In this document: piece by piece, positions 44,190 through 52,019 of the stretch
How the letters are laid out: the number at the start of each line of letters is the position of its first letter
How positions within the stretch are numbered: position 1 is the first letter of the stretch
NCBI GenBank assembly: GCA_023228865.1
Contig: JALOAH010000007.1
Location: forward strand, 12,478 to 76,477
Direction of reading: 5' to 3'
Length of the DNA stretch: 64,000 nt
From: Porticoccaceae bacterium
GTDB lineage: Bacteria; Pseudomonadota; Gammaproteobacteria; Pseudomonadales; Porticoccaceae
Program-made: the position numbers and the translations under genes
The notes under the pieces: generated by a model
Told to the model about the DNA's origin: nothing
Seen by the model: only the letters and a program-made list of their open reading frames with translations
The model's database searches: none

Positions 44190-44563
44190 TTGGCAAACCG
44201 GCGCAGTAAAAATTGCATGATCAGGGCGGTGATAACGATGGCAATGGGGGTGGCCACCAGAATAGCGGCGATGATTGCCAGCCAATTATCGGTAAAAATA
44301 TCACCGAGAAAAAAAATACCCACCCCCGCAGGAATAAAAAACAGCGACAGCAGGCTGATGAGCCTGTGGCAGGTTTGCGCCAGCCACAAGGGTGCATCCC
44401 CCATGATCGAGAGAACGACGAAGAGCAGCACCAAGCCCGTCACCGCTGTGGGGGTTGGCAGCTGCAGAGCTTCGCTAACTAGGCTGCCGAGCCATTGAAA
44501 GATGGCCAAAACAGCGATGCCGGCAACAAGGGAAGCCACTTCGCGGAGATTGAAACTTGTCAC
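44186..44563 (-). CDS. lrgA: LrgA/CidA-family holin-like membrane protein
   Basis: The product (125 aa) has four helices with LGSLVSEALQLPTPTAVTGL, the P-x-x-x-x-G-L core of LrgA, and FFIPAGVGIFFLGD. The start is taken as GTG at 44563 with AGAAGATAAG upstream; the frame is open to 44710, but that overlaps dsbB. It works with the coupled lrgB product. Confidence 0.88.
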   Translation of the reverse strand: MTSFNLREVASLVAGIAVLAIFQWLGSLVSEALQLPTPTAVTGLVLLFVVLSIMGDAPLWLAQTCHRLISLLSLFFIPAGVGIFFLGDIFTDNWLAIIAAILVATPIAIVITALIMQFLLRRFAK

Positions 44564-44568
44564 TGGGC

Positions 44569-45051
44569 TTATCTTCTTACTGCTTGCCAGAGGGAAAATA
44601 ACGCCAGGCAGATAAACACAATCAACATCCAGCCGGCGATGCTGAGGCTCAGAAACGTCCAGTCCACCTTGGCGCAGTTGCCGTCGCCCTTGAGAAGAAG
44701 GGGCAGCCATTCAACAAAAGAGAAACTGTCCATTAAATAGTCTGCCGGGGGGCCGCAGGCGGGAACCTGATCCTCTGGCAGGCTTTGCAGCCAGAGCTGG
44801 CGAATGGAAAAACCGGAGCCTGCCAGTGCCGCCACTGCTGTGATCACGCCATAAATTCTGACGCCTGTTTTACCGGGATTGTGGACAGCAGCGAGCAGGG
44901 CGACAACGCCGGTGATAATGACAAATACCCGCTGGACAATGCACAGGTAGCAGGGCTCCAGTGCCATCACATACTGCATGTAGAGAGCGACCATAATCAG
45001 CCCGGTGCACGCGAGGGCAATCAGGGCAAAACTTTGGCGAGGGCTAATCAT
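44569..45051 (-). CDS. dsbB: Disulfide bond formation protein B
   Basis: DsbB re-oxidises DsbA and passes electrons to quinone. The 160-residue protein has four helices, the first cysteine pair in EPCYLCIVQR, and the second region with cysteines in VPACGPP and GNCAKVDW. The ATG at 45051 has AGAGG upstream; an open frame to 45141 is not needed. It is followed by lrgA after 5 bases. Confidence 0.94.
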   Translation of the reverse strand: MISPRQSFALIALACTGLIMVALYMQYVMALEPCYLCIVQRVFVIITGVVALLAAVHNPGKTGVRIYGVITAVAALAGSGFSIRQLWLQSLPEDQVPACGPPADYLMDSFSFVEWLPLLLKGDGNCAKVDWTFLSLSIAGWMLIVFICLALFSLWQAVRR

Positions 45052-45210
45052 AAAACCTCTTCTATCGGTTATCGCCTCCGCAACAAGGGAATTGTTGGCA
45101 GTGGCCGTTGGTGAAAAGCTATAGTAACGTCGAAATCCCACTATACAAGGGCGAAACCCGGGTTTTGGCTTGGACTAGAGTTTATTGTCTGCCATGAAGA
45201 ATCTTCAGAC

Positions 45211-45391
45211 ATCACCAGCAGGCTGGCTACACAACACACCAGAACCAAGCTTGCTCTGTGGGAAGCTTGGTTCTAGCGTAGGAGCTTACCTGCAAGCGAT
45301 GGTTGAGGCTTGGTCATCCCGCCCCTCCGCCAGCAGGCTGGCTTCTACCGAAAAATCGTTTGTTTGCAGGAGCAGGCTCTGCTGGCATGGT
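45211..45391. repeat. Cluster of four REP-type copies and a hairpin
   Basis: Copies of the GTAGGAGC...CTGCNGGCGA pattern are at 45211-45230, 45278-45302, 45328-45349 and 45366-45390, in both orientations. A separate perfect hairpin lies at 45241-45274 (arms AGAACCAAGCTT and AAGCTTGGTTCT). They fill the gap between acpH and dsbB. An open frame across them is an artefact. Confidence 0.75.
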
Positions 45392-45437
45392 GTCTCCATA
45401 AGAGAAAATCAAATGGGTGCAATAGCCGGGCTAACCG

Positions 45438-46025
45438 CTATGGGCTGTGATTGAGAAAGTCTTGGGCAAAGCGGCGGTGTTCCGCCATCAGGCTTTCAAA
45501 ACAGCTTTCCAGCAGTGCCTCCCTGGCGTTGAGTTCAGACAACGCATCCGCCAGTGGTACCGGGTTGCGAAAACGGCGGCCAATATTGTTGAGCATCAGC
45601 GGTAGATTGTCCCTGTCGGCATAGCCTTCGAGCCACTTCACCTGAGGGGCGACCCGGCAAAAATCCTGGGCACGGGGCGGCAAATTGGCGCTGTGCAATT
45701 GCAGTTGGCGATAAAACTGGCCGCAGAACAGGGGCAGGGGTTCATCGTGAAACTGGTGCCAGCGGCTGGCCAGCAGGTGATCGAAATAGACATCCATGAG
45801 AATGCCGCCAAAACGCCGCCAGGGCGAGGGCATGGTGGCCAACACTCGGCAAAAGAGGGGGTGGCTGTCGGTGGCGGTATCAATGTGGCGGTGGAGGCGA
45901 ATGCCGGTTTCAACCGCCGTGGGCAGTTGCCCAGTCAGCGAACCCTTGACAAAATCACCGAGCAGGCCGCCCACCTGAATATCAGGATGGCAACCGGACA
46001 AATAGATATGGGCGAGATAATTCAA
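45438..46025 (-). CDS. acpH: Acyl carrier protein phosphodiesterase
   Basis: AcpH removes 4'-phosphopantetheine from ACP. The 195-residue protein starts MNYLAHIYLSG, then GGLLGDFVKG, RLHRHIDTATDSHPLF and MDVYFDHLLASRWH, which carry the metal-binding His and Asp of this HD-like family. The start is TTG, overlapping the gshA stop (TTGA). Confidence 0.92.
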   Translation of the reverse strand: MNYLAHIYLSGCHPDIQVGGLLGDFVKGSLTGQLPTAVETGIRLHRHIDTATDSHPLFCRVLATMPSPWRRFGGILMDVYFDHLLASRWHQFHDEPLPLFCGQFYRQLQLHSANLPPRAQDFCRVAPQVKWLEGYADRDNLPLMLNNIGRRFRNPVPLADALSELNAREALLESCFESLMAEHRRFAQDFLNHSP

Positions 46026-47602
46026 TATTGGTGCTGGGCGTAGTAGGCCGCCACATAGTCTTCAAAGGTTCGCGTGTCTGCAGCTTCTATCTGTGCCTGG
46101 TCGAGGAGGGATTGCGCCGCCATCTCCTCGTAGATTGCCGCCGTCTTGGCGTCGACATCGCAAGCCTGAATGCTCGCCTTGTGCTGGCGGCTTTTTGCCA
46201 ATCCCCACTGGAAGAAAGTGATTTTCTGTTGCCGCAATTCTTCAAGAATCCGCGCCGACGGTGTTTCTTCACTGTGGTCGAGCCGCCTTTGCATGGTCGC
46301 CAGGCATTGGCTGAAGCGATTAGTGGCAAAGGCGCTGTCGAGAAGGGCTGCCACTGGCGCCATGGCGGCCAGTAATTCGCTGCCCCAGTGACGAAGTTCG
46401 ACGGTCTGGCCGCGGCGCTGCAGGGTAAATCCGGGCTTGCGCCCTTCGTAAACCGTGCTGAGCTGGTTTTCGAGAATTTCCTGGTACTCTTCCCTGTCGA
46501 TATCGGCGCTGCCGGTCAGCAGGCTGTAGAGGAGAAAAATATCGAGAAAATCCGCCTGCTCCCGATCGATACCTGCGGGCACAAAGGGGTTCAGGTCAAT
46601 GCAACGCACCTCAACATATTCGATGCCCCGCTCCCGCAAGGCTTTGAGGGGTGTCTCACCGGATCTGGTGGTGCGTTTCGGTCTTACTGTGCTGTAAAAC
46701 TCGTTTTCGATTTGCAGCAGATGGGTGTTGAGTTGCACATAATTGCCGTCCGCGTCCTTGAGACCGAGGGCTTCATAGGCGGAATAGGGCGTCGCCAGCG
46801 CCGCGCGCAGGGTTTGGGTGTAGCTGTCGATATCGTTGTAGCACACATACAGAGATTCCTGGGCGGAACTCTGGTAGCCGAGATTGCCCATGCGCAGGGA
46901 CGTGGCGTAGGGTGCATGCAATGTGTGGTTGTCATCACCCAGGGGCACCAGCTGGTGTTCGCGGTCGCGAACAAAAGATTTGCACACGGCGGGGGCTGCG
47001 CCAAACAGGTAGAGCAGCAGCCAGGTATGGCGGCGAAAATTGCGGATCAAACCAAAATAGGTGTTGGTTTTAAAGGTTTGAAAACTGTCGCTGTTGCCGC
47101 AGGCGGTTTGCAGCAGGCTGATGCATTCATCCGGCGCCGACCAGTTGTAGTGAATGCCGGCAATGGTTTGCATCAGGCGGCCATAGCGGTTGCCGAGGCC
47201 GGTGCGATAGACCTCCTTCATCTTTGCCACATTGGACGAACCGTAACGGGCGATGGGAATGGAACTGTCATCGCCGAGGGCGCAGGGCATGCTGTTCACC
47301 CACAGCAGTTCATCGCCGATATTATCGTAGGTAACCCGATGAATATCCGCCAGGGTTTGCAGCGTGGTGTCAATACTGGTGGCTGGCGGCGTGATCAGCT
47401 CGATCAGCGCTTCGGAAAAATCCGTGGTAATGCGCGGGTGTGTCAGCGCCGAACCCAGACCCCGTGGATGGGGCGTCAGCGCCAGTTTGCCCTCCGGGGT
47501 GACTCTCAGGCTTTCTTTTTCTATGCCCCGGCGAATGGCGGTCAACAGGTTGAGGTTTTCCGAAGCGGAAAGAATGCGTAGCGCTTGTTTCAGGTCGGGC
47601 AT
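46022..47602 (-). CDS. gshA: Glutamate-cysteine ligase
   Basis: GshA makes gamma-glutamylcysteine, the first step to glutathione. The 526-residue protein is of the gammaproteobacterial type: RRGIEKESLRVTPEGKLA, ITTDFSEALIELITPP, YGSSNVAKMKEVYRTGLGNRYG, and GIEYVEVRCIDLNPFVPAGI. AAGGAAGCTCA precedes the ATG. acpH overlaps its end, and a small unknown gene is just upstream on the same strand. Confidence 0.97.
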   Translation of the reverse strand: MPDLKQALRILSASENLNLLTAIRRGIEKESLRVTPEGKLALTPHPRGLGSALTHPRITTDFSEALIELITPPATSIDTTLQTLADIHRVTYDNIGDELLWVNSMPCALGDDSSIPIARYGSSNVAKMKEVYRTGLGNRYGRLMQTIAGIHYNWSAPDECISLLQTACGNSDSFQTFKTNTYFGLIRNFRRHTWLLLYLFGAAPAVCKSFVRDREHQLVPLGDDNHTLHAPYATSLRMGNLGYQSSAQESLYVCYNDIDSYTQTLRAALATPYSAYEALGLKDADGNYVQLNTHLLQIENEFYSTVRPKRTTRSGETPLKALRERGIEYVEVRCIDLNPFVPAGIDREQADFLDIFLLYSLLTGSADIDREEYQEILENQLSTVYEGRKPGFTLQRRGQTVELRHWGSELLAAMAPVAALLDSAFATNRFSQCLATMQRRLDHSEETPSARILEELRQQKITFFQWGLAKSRQHKASIQACDVDAKTAAIYEEMAAQSLLDQAQIEAADTRTFEDYVAAYYAQHQY

Positions 47603-47625
47603 TGAGCTTCCTTGGTAACGGGCGC

Positions 47626-47865
47626 TCAGCTGGCAGTGGTGTCTGGCTGAGGCTCCACAACGGGGTTGTCCCGGTCATTGCTGTCACAGGCGACGACCCT
47701 GGCGCGAAGATGTATATCCCTGGCAGTCAATTCAATCAACTGGTTGAGGGCGACGTCCTTGTGGGGTGTTCTGAACAGCAGCGCTGAATCAGCATCAGCG
47801 GAAATCCAATTGAGCTGGCGGTCGAGAACGTCCCCGGAAGGCGTTTGAATAATATACAACAACAT
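47626..47865 (-). CDS. Small hypothetical protein upstream of gshA
   Basis: The 79-residue frame (MLLYIIQTPSGDVLDRQLNW to PQPDTTAS) has balanced, protein-like composition and ends 24 bases before gshA, so it may be the first gene of that operon. I recognise no domain. It has no signal peptide or membrane helix. The opposite strand also has open frames here, so coding is probable rather than sure. Confidence 0.5.
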   Translation of the reverse strand: MLLYIIQTPSGDVLDRQLNWISADADSALLFRTPHKDVALNQLIELTARDIHLRARVVACDSNDRDNPVVEPQPDTTAS

Positions 47866-47984
47866 ACTGGGATAAAAGACAGAGCCTGAATTGAGTTGGC
47901 GCTTAGTGTAGCCAAATATGCGCGGAGTGCAATTGCCTGAGTCGTTATGGATCGGTCAACGGGACGACTTTGCCGCCAGGTGGT

Positions 47985-48818
47985 TCAGGAAACCAGTGCA
48001 GGCAGCCGCAATGGCCTGGGGTGATCGTCATTGGCGGCTTGATCGCATTTGAGCGCCTGCTGCAGGTCGCCCCAATGAATCAACTCCAGACGGCCTGTAT
48101 TCTGTTCCACCAGGGCGGTACAGCTTTCGATCCAGTCGCCGTCATTGCAATAGAGCACGCCGTCGATGGTGCGTATTTCCGGCTGGTGAATATGGCCGCA
48201 AACAATACCGTCGAGATTGCGACGGCGAGCTTCCGCCGCTGCGGCATGTTCAAAGGCGCGAATTGCCGTCAGGGCATTGGTGACCCGGTTTTTAATATAG
48301 TAGGCCAGTGACCAGTAGGGCAGTCCCAGCCAGCCGCGCACCCGGTTGCTCCAGCGGTTGATAAAAAGCAGCAGGTCGTAACCCAGATTGCCCGCCAGCT
48401 TGTGCAGGCGGTTGCAACGCACGGCGTGATCAAATTCGTCGCCGTGCACCACCAGCAGGCGCTTGCCCTCTGCCGTTCGATGAATGATTTCCCTGTGCAC
48501 CTCAACATTGAGCAGTACCTGGCTGCACAGATCCCGGCAGTGGTCGTCGTGATTGCCGGGAATATACACCACGCGGGTGCCGGAAGCCGCCAGAGCCAGC
48601 AGCTTCTTGATCACCGCGTGGTGACTTTCCGGCCACATGAACTGGCGTTTTAGCGCCCAGAAATCGATGACATCGCCCACCAGGTAAATCACCTTCGCCG
48701 GATTTTTGTTGAGGAAATCGAGGACAAATTCGGCGCGGCAGCCCTTGTAGCCGAGATGAATATCAGATAACCAGACAGCGTTGAGGGGGCGATTGGTGGC
48801 GCTTTGAATCTTGTCCAT
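47985..48818 (-). CDS. plcP: PlcP-like metallophosphoesterase (LpxH-related)
   Basis: The product (277 aa) is a calcineurin-like phosphoesterase with metal motifs WLSDIHLG, LVGDVIDFWALK, IPGNHDD, VVHGDEFD and GHIHQP. It belongs to the group annotated as UDP-2,3-diacylglucosamine diphosphatase. Details such as GYKGCRAE, FMWPESHHAVIKKLL, LPYWSLAYYIKNRV and NDGDWIESCTAL match the PlcP branch, in which characterised members cleave phospholipids to diacylglycerol under phosphate starvation. It is the third gene of an operon with PAP2 phosphatase and glycosyltransferase genes behind a Pho-box-like array. Lipid A synthesis (LpxH) is the alternative. Confidence 0.8.
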   Translation of the reverse strand: MDKIQSATNRPLNAVWLSDIHLGYKGCRAEFVLDFLNKNPAKVIYLVGDVIDFWALKRQFMWPESHHAVIKKLLALAASGTRVVYIPGNHDDHCRDLCSQVLLNVEVHREIIHRTAEGKRLLVVHGDEFDHAVRCNRLHKLAGNLGYDLLLFINRWSNRVRGWLGLPYWSLAYYIKNRVTNALTAIRAFEHAAAAEARRRNLDGIVCGHIHQPEIRTIDGVLYCNDGDWIESCTALVEQNTGRLELIHWGDLQQALKCDQAANDDHPRPLRLPALVS

Positions 48819-48843
48819 GGTGGATTCCTTCCCCAGCGGGGCG

Positions 48844-49932
48844 TCAGCGTTCCAAGGCAACAGAGTTGACCAGCGAATTTTCAGTGCGGGTCACAGCGGT
48901 AATATCTGGCAGATGGGTTGCAGACCACAGGGTTTGCGCCAGCGTGCCAACGTCGCCATCGGCGCCCGCCAGCAACCAGTGGCAGATGGCTCTGGCCACA
49001 TTGGGGTAATCGACGCGGGTGGCGCCAGCGCCGTCGAGCCAGCTTGCAACCTTGGCGGCGTTGAGGTCGTACATCACATGGCCGTAACCCAGCAGATCGA
49101 GGGCGAGGGCGTTGGAATACTGCTCAGACTGGCCGCGAACCGGCTTGACCAGCAACTTGCGCCCCAGTTGCAGCACCTCGCTGGCGAGTTCAAAACCGGC
49201 GTTGCAAATCACCCCTTCGCAGCGGTGGAGGTCGGCCTGAAAACTTTCCCGACCCGGCGAAAACCAGTGAATATGGCCTTCACGGCTGGCGTCCACCTCC
49301 GGGTGATAAACGTGAAAGTTGTAAGCGGGAAACTGCCGCAAAAGCTTGCCAATGGCGGCGACAGACTCAAAGGGCAAATACACCACATAATGTTTGCGGA
49401 TCACAGCTTCGCCACTGGCCGCCACCGGCGCAATGGGCGGCAGTATGGGCTGGCCAAAATGGTGCCAGTGGAGGCCGACGGAAACACTGGCGGGGGCAAA
49501 GTATTTGAGCACTCCCTGCTGCACAAGGCTGCCGTGGTGCTGGGGAATATTATGGTGAAACGCATACTGATGCCCCAGACCTACCACTCTGACCTTGCGA
49601 TATTTCCCCGCCCAGGCGGTGACAGGTTCAAAATCGGTCACAACCAGATCGTAGGGGGTCAAATCCAGGGTTTTGACATCCCGCCAAAATTGCAGTGGCT
49701 GGCTGTTGACAAGGGTTGCCAGGGGGCGAATGCGACCCTCTTTGGAGGCGAACGTCAAACCCTTGCGCAGGCGATAGTCGCCAAAAACCGTCATATCAAA
49801 AAACTTATCCGCCTCACGGCCAGAAAAAAGATAATCGACACTCACTCCGCAGGCCTGTAATTCCCTGGCCATGGCGCGGGCGCGGGTAATGTGGCCGTTG
49901 CCCGTGCCCTGCACACCGTAAAGTATTTTCAT
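48844..49932 (-). CDS. MJ1255/VC2487-type GT-B glycosyltransferase
   Basis: The 362-residue protein begins MKILYGVQGTGNGHITRARA, the donor/acceptor loop of GT28-like GT-B enzymes. It has DLVVTDFEPVTAWAG in the N-domain and the sugar-nucleotide binding stretch CEGVICNAGFELASEVLQLG, then VKPVRGQSEQYSNAL. Monogalactosyl-diacylglycerol synthases have the same overall fold. Here it is translationally coupled to a PAP2 phosphatase (ATGA overlap) and followed after 25 bases by the PlcP-like gene, which could supply diacylglycerol. Function as a glycolipid synthase is inferred; sugar and acceptor are unknown. Confidence 0.82.
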   Translation of the reverse strand: MKILYGVQGTGNGHITRARAMARELQACGVSVDYLFSGREADKFFDMTVFGDYRLRKGLTFASKEGRIRPLATLVNSQPLQFWRDVKTLDLTPYDLVVTDFEPVTAWAGKYRKVRVVGLGHQYAFHHNIPQHHGSLVQQGVLKYFAPASVSVGLHWHHFGQPILPPIAPVAASGEAVIRKHYVVYLPFESVAAIGKLLRQFPAYNFHVYHPEVDASREGHIHWFSPGRESFQADLHRCEGVICNAGFELASEVLQLGRKLLVKPVRGQSEQYSNALALDLLGYGHVMYDLNAAKVASWLDGAGATRVDYPNVARAICHWLLAGADGDVGTLAQTLWSATHLPDITAVTRTENSLVNSVALER

Positions 49933-50480
49933 TGCATCATCCAAAACGCGGCGAAACTTGCCAGCACAGTGCCCATGGTGGCGCCGGCAACCGTATCCGT
50001 GGGGAAATGCACCCCCAGGGTCACCCTGGAAACCCCAACCAGCCCAGCCCAGAGGTAAACAACGGGCGCGGTTTGCGGGTAATAAATCGCCAGGGCGGTG
50101 GCGGTGGCGAACGCCCCGGATGTGTGCCCCGAGGGAAAACTGAACTGATCCGAAGGAATAATAAAGCTCTTGAAATTGGGCAGGGCAGCGGCAGGGCGGT
50201 CGCGCTTCAGCCCCCGCTTAAGGACAAAATACAGGGGTCGCTCCAGGGCAAAAGTCAGCGCCAGAGTCAGTGCAAAAAGCGAACCCTGCAGCTCTTCCAG
50301 CAGCCACAAACCAAGCGCCAGCAGCGGATAACCAAAACCGTCGGCGGTGCGCGACAGCATTCTGCACAACCGTGCCCACAGCGCCAGATGTTTGCGCTTC
50401 ATCATCCACAGAAACATCACCACATCCATATTGTGGATGGTGCTCAGCAGTAGCGGAATATTGTTCTTTAATCTGTCCAT
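49929..50480 (-). CDS. PAP2-family membrane phosphatase
   Basis: The product (183 aa from the ATG at 50480) has five or six membrane helices and the three PAP2 motifs KRGLKRDRP, FPSGH and SRVTLGVHFPTD, so it should remove phosphate from a lipid phosphate at the outer face of the inner membrane. Candidates are phosphatidic acid and undecaprenyl diphosphate. It is the first gene of the operon with the glycosyltransferase and PlcP-like genes. The open frame to 50786 covers the Pho-box-like array and is not used. Confidence 0.9.
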   Translation of the reverse strand: MDRLKNNIPLLLSTIHNMDVVMFLWMMKRKHLALWARLCRMLSRTADGFGYPLLALGLWLLEELQGSLFALTLALTFALERPLYFVLKRGLKRDRPAAALPNFKSFIIPSDQFSFPSGHTSGAFATATALAIYYPQTAPVVYLWAGLVGVSRVTLGVHFPTDTVAGATMGTVLASFAAFWMMQ

Positions 50481-50504
50481 AGCGCCAAGCCTAGGCCGCG
50501 ACTG

Positions 50505-50543
50505 TGACTGTTGTGTAACAGAACCTTGACAGTTGTGTGACAA
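50505..50543 (-). promoter_or_regulatory. Pho-box-like array upstream of the PAP2/glycosyltransferase/plcP operon
   Basis: Four units start at 50505 (TGACTG), 50516 (TAACAG), 50527 (TGACAG) and 50538 (TGACAA), exactly 11 bases apart. On the minus strand the last three read as TTGTCA, CTGTCA and CTGTTA separated by A/T-containing spacers, close to the PhoB consensus of tandem CTGTCAT repeats. The array ends 25 bases before the PAP2 start, so the promoter must be very close to the gene. The rest of the 50.48-50.83 kb gap shows no gene. Confidence 0.75.
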
Positions 50544-50828
50544 TGGCGCAGATGAAAGGCATTCCACCCAGGATAGCAGTGATGGAGGTTTTGTCTTTGC
50601 CCCATTCTCCCCTGGAAATCCATGGCGACATGCACACAGCGAAGGCATGGAAACCGCCAGAAAAATGGTTCGCAACGCTGAAGGATTACCAGCGCCCTCG
50701 CTTATTTTGGCTGCCACCATGGCCTTGTGTAAAGTTACGTAATTACCTTCACAAACGCCATGGTCGCGGCTAGCATGTTGCTCCATTGTTCATCGTATTC
50801 ACTGTGCGCAAACCCTAAGGAAGTCGTC

Positions 50829-52019
50829 TTGGCAATCAACAAAAAAAATCTATCCAGAGCTGGCCTGATTATCCTGGCGGGGATTGTGGTGTCCTGGCTG
50901 ATTTTTGCCCTCAGGCCAACCCCCGATGTTCATCCCCACGAAGAGGCGCCGACCCATAGTGCCGATGTTATTGCCGTTGAACTGGTGTCGCGGGCGATTG
51001 TTGTCAAGAGCCAGGGCACCGTAACTGCCAAGACCGCCATTGATGTCACCAGTCAGGTGGGCGGCCAGGTTGTCGCTGTCAGTGAGCATTTTGCCGCCGG
51101 AGGTTTTTTTGCTGCTGACGAGGCGCTGTTGCAGCTCGATCCACGGGATTATGAGATTGCTCTCGCCAGGGCTGAGGCTGCGCTGGCGGATGCCCGCAAT
51201 GTGCTCGCCCAGGAGGAGGGGCAGGCGCGTCAGGCACAACGGGAATGGCGCGAACTGGGCAATGAGCGGGCCAATAATTTGTTTTTGCGCAAACCCCAAC
51301 TCGCCGCCGCCAAAGCCAGTGTTAGCGCCGCCGAGGCCGAAGTTCGCCAGGCGCAGCTCAATCTCGAGCGCACAGCGATTCGCCTGCCGTTTGCCGGCCG
51401 CACTACTGAGGTCACAGTTAATCTGGGGCAATACGTCGGCGCCAACGCAACCGTTGCCAATGTCTATGCAACGGATGTGATGGAAGTGCGATTGCCGCTG
51501 TCGGCGCGGGATATGCAACTGCTGAACCTCAACGCCAGTGCGCACGGGCAGGGGCTGCAACCTTTGGCGGTGAAGCTCTCTTTCGGTGTGGGCGAAAAAA
51601 CACAGCAATGGCTGGGGCAGGTGGTGCGGGTGGAGTCTGTCGTCAACACCCAGAGTCGGCTTTTTTATGTGGTGGCGGAAATTCGTAATAGCGACTCAAC
51701 TGCCAATGAAAAATCTGCCATTGCCACAACCGCCGGTCTGATTCCCGGCCTTTTTGTGGCGGCGGAAATCACCAGCAACCCCTATGATGGGGTTGCGGTG
51801 CTGCCGCGCAAGGCGCTCTATAAAAGCGACCAGGTGATGGTGCTCGATGAACAGAGGCGGTTGCAATTGCAGGCGGTGGATGTTCTTCAGGCGGATGAAA
51901 ACAGCCTGGTGGTTCGCGGTTTACAGGCGGGGCAGTGGGTGCTTTCCCATCCACCGGGGTTTATTGACATGGGTGCCCGTTACAATCCCGTCCATGATGG
52001 CGGGGCAACAGCGCCATGA
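50829..52019 (+). CDS. RND efflux periplasmic adaptor protein
   Basis: The product (396 aa) has an N-terminal membrane helix (about 9-28), the lipoyl half motif GTVTAKTAIDVTSQVGGQVV, an alpha-helical hairpin (about 115-185) rich in Ala, Gln and Glu, and a beta-barrel/proximal region. The start is taken as TTG at 50829 because AAGGA lies 10 bases upstream; the frame is open from 50760. Its end overlaps the permease start (ATGA). The outer-membrane channel must come from elsewhere. Confidence 0.9.
   Translation: MAINKKNLSRAGLIILAGIVVSWLIFALRPTPDVHPHEEAPTHSADVIAVELVSRAIVVKSQGTVTAKTAIDVTSQVGGQVVAVSEHFAAGGFFAADEALLQLDPRDYEIALARAEAALADARNVLAQEEGQARQAQREWRELGNERANNLFLRKPQLAAAKASVSAAEAEVRQAQLNLERTAIRLPFAGRTTEVTVNLGQYVGANATVANVYATDVMEVRLPLSARDMQLLNLNASAHGQGLQPLAVKLSFGVGEKTQQWLGQVVRVESVVNTQSRLFYVVAEIRNSDSTANEKSAIATTAGLIPGLFVAAEITSNPYDGVAVLPRKALYKSDQVMVLDEQRRLQLQAVDVLQADENSLVVRGLQAGQWVLSHPPGFIDMGARYNPVHDGGATAP

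Noticed and set aside
45185..45454. An 89-residue plus-strand open frame
   Set aside because: It is made up of REP-type copies and a hairpin and overlaps the end of acpH. Its composition is not protein-like.
46388..47581. A 397-residue plus-strand open frame
   Set aside because: It is antisense to gshA, which is a full-length match to its family.
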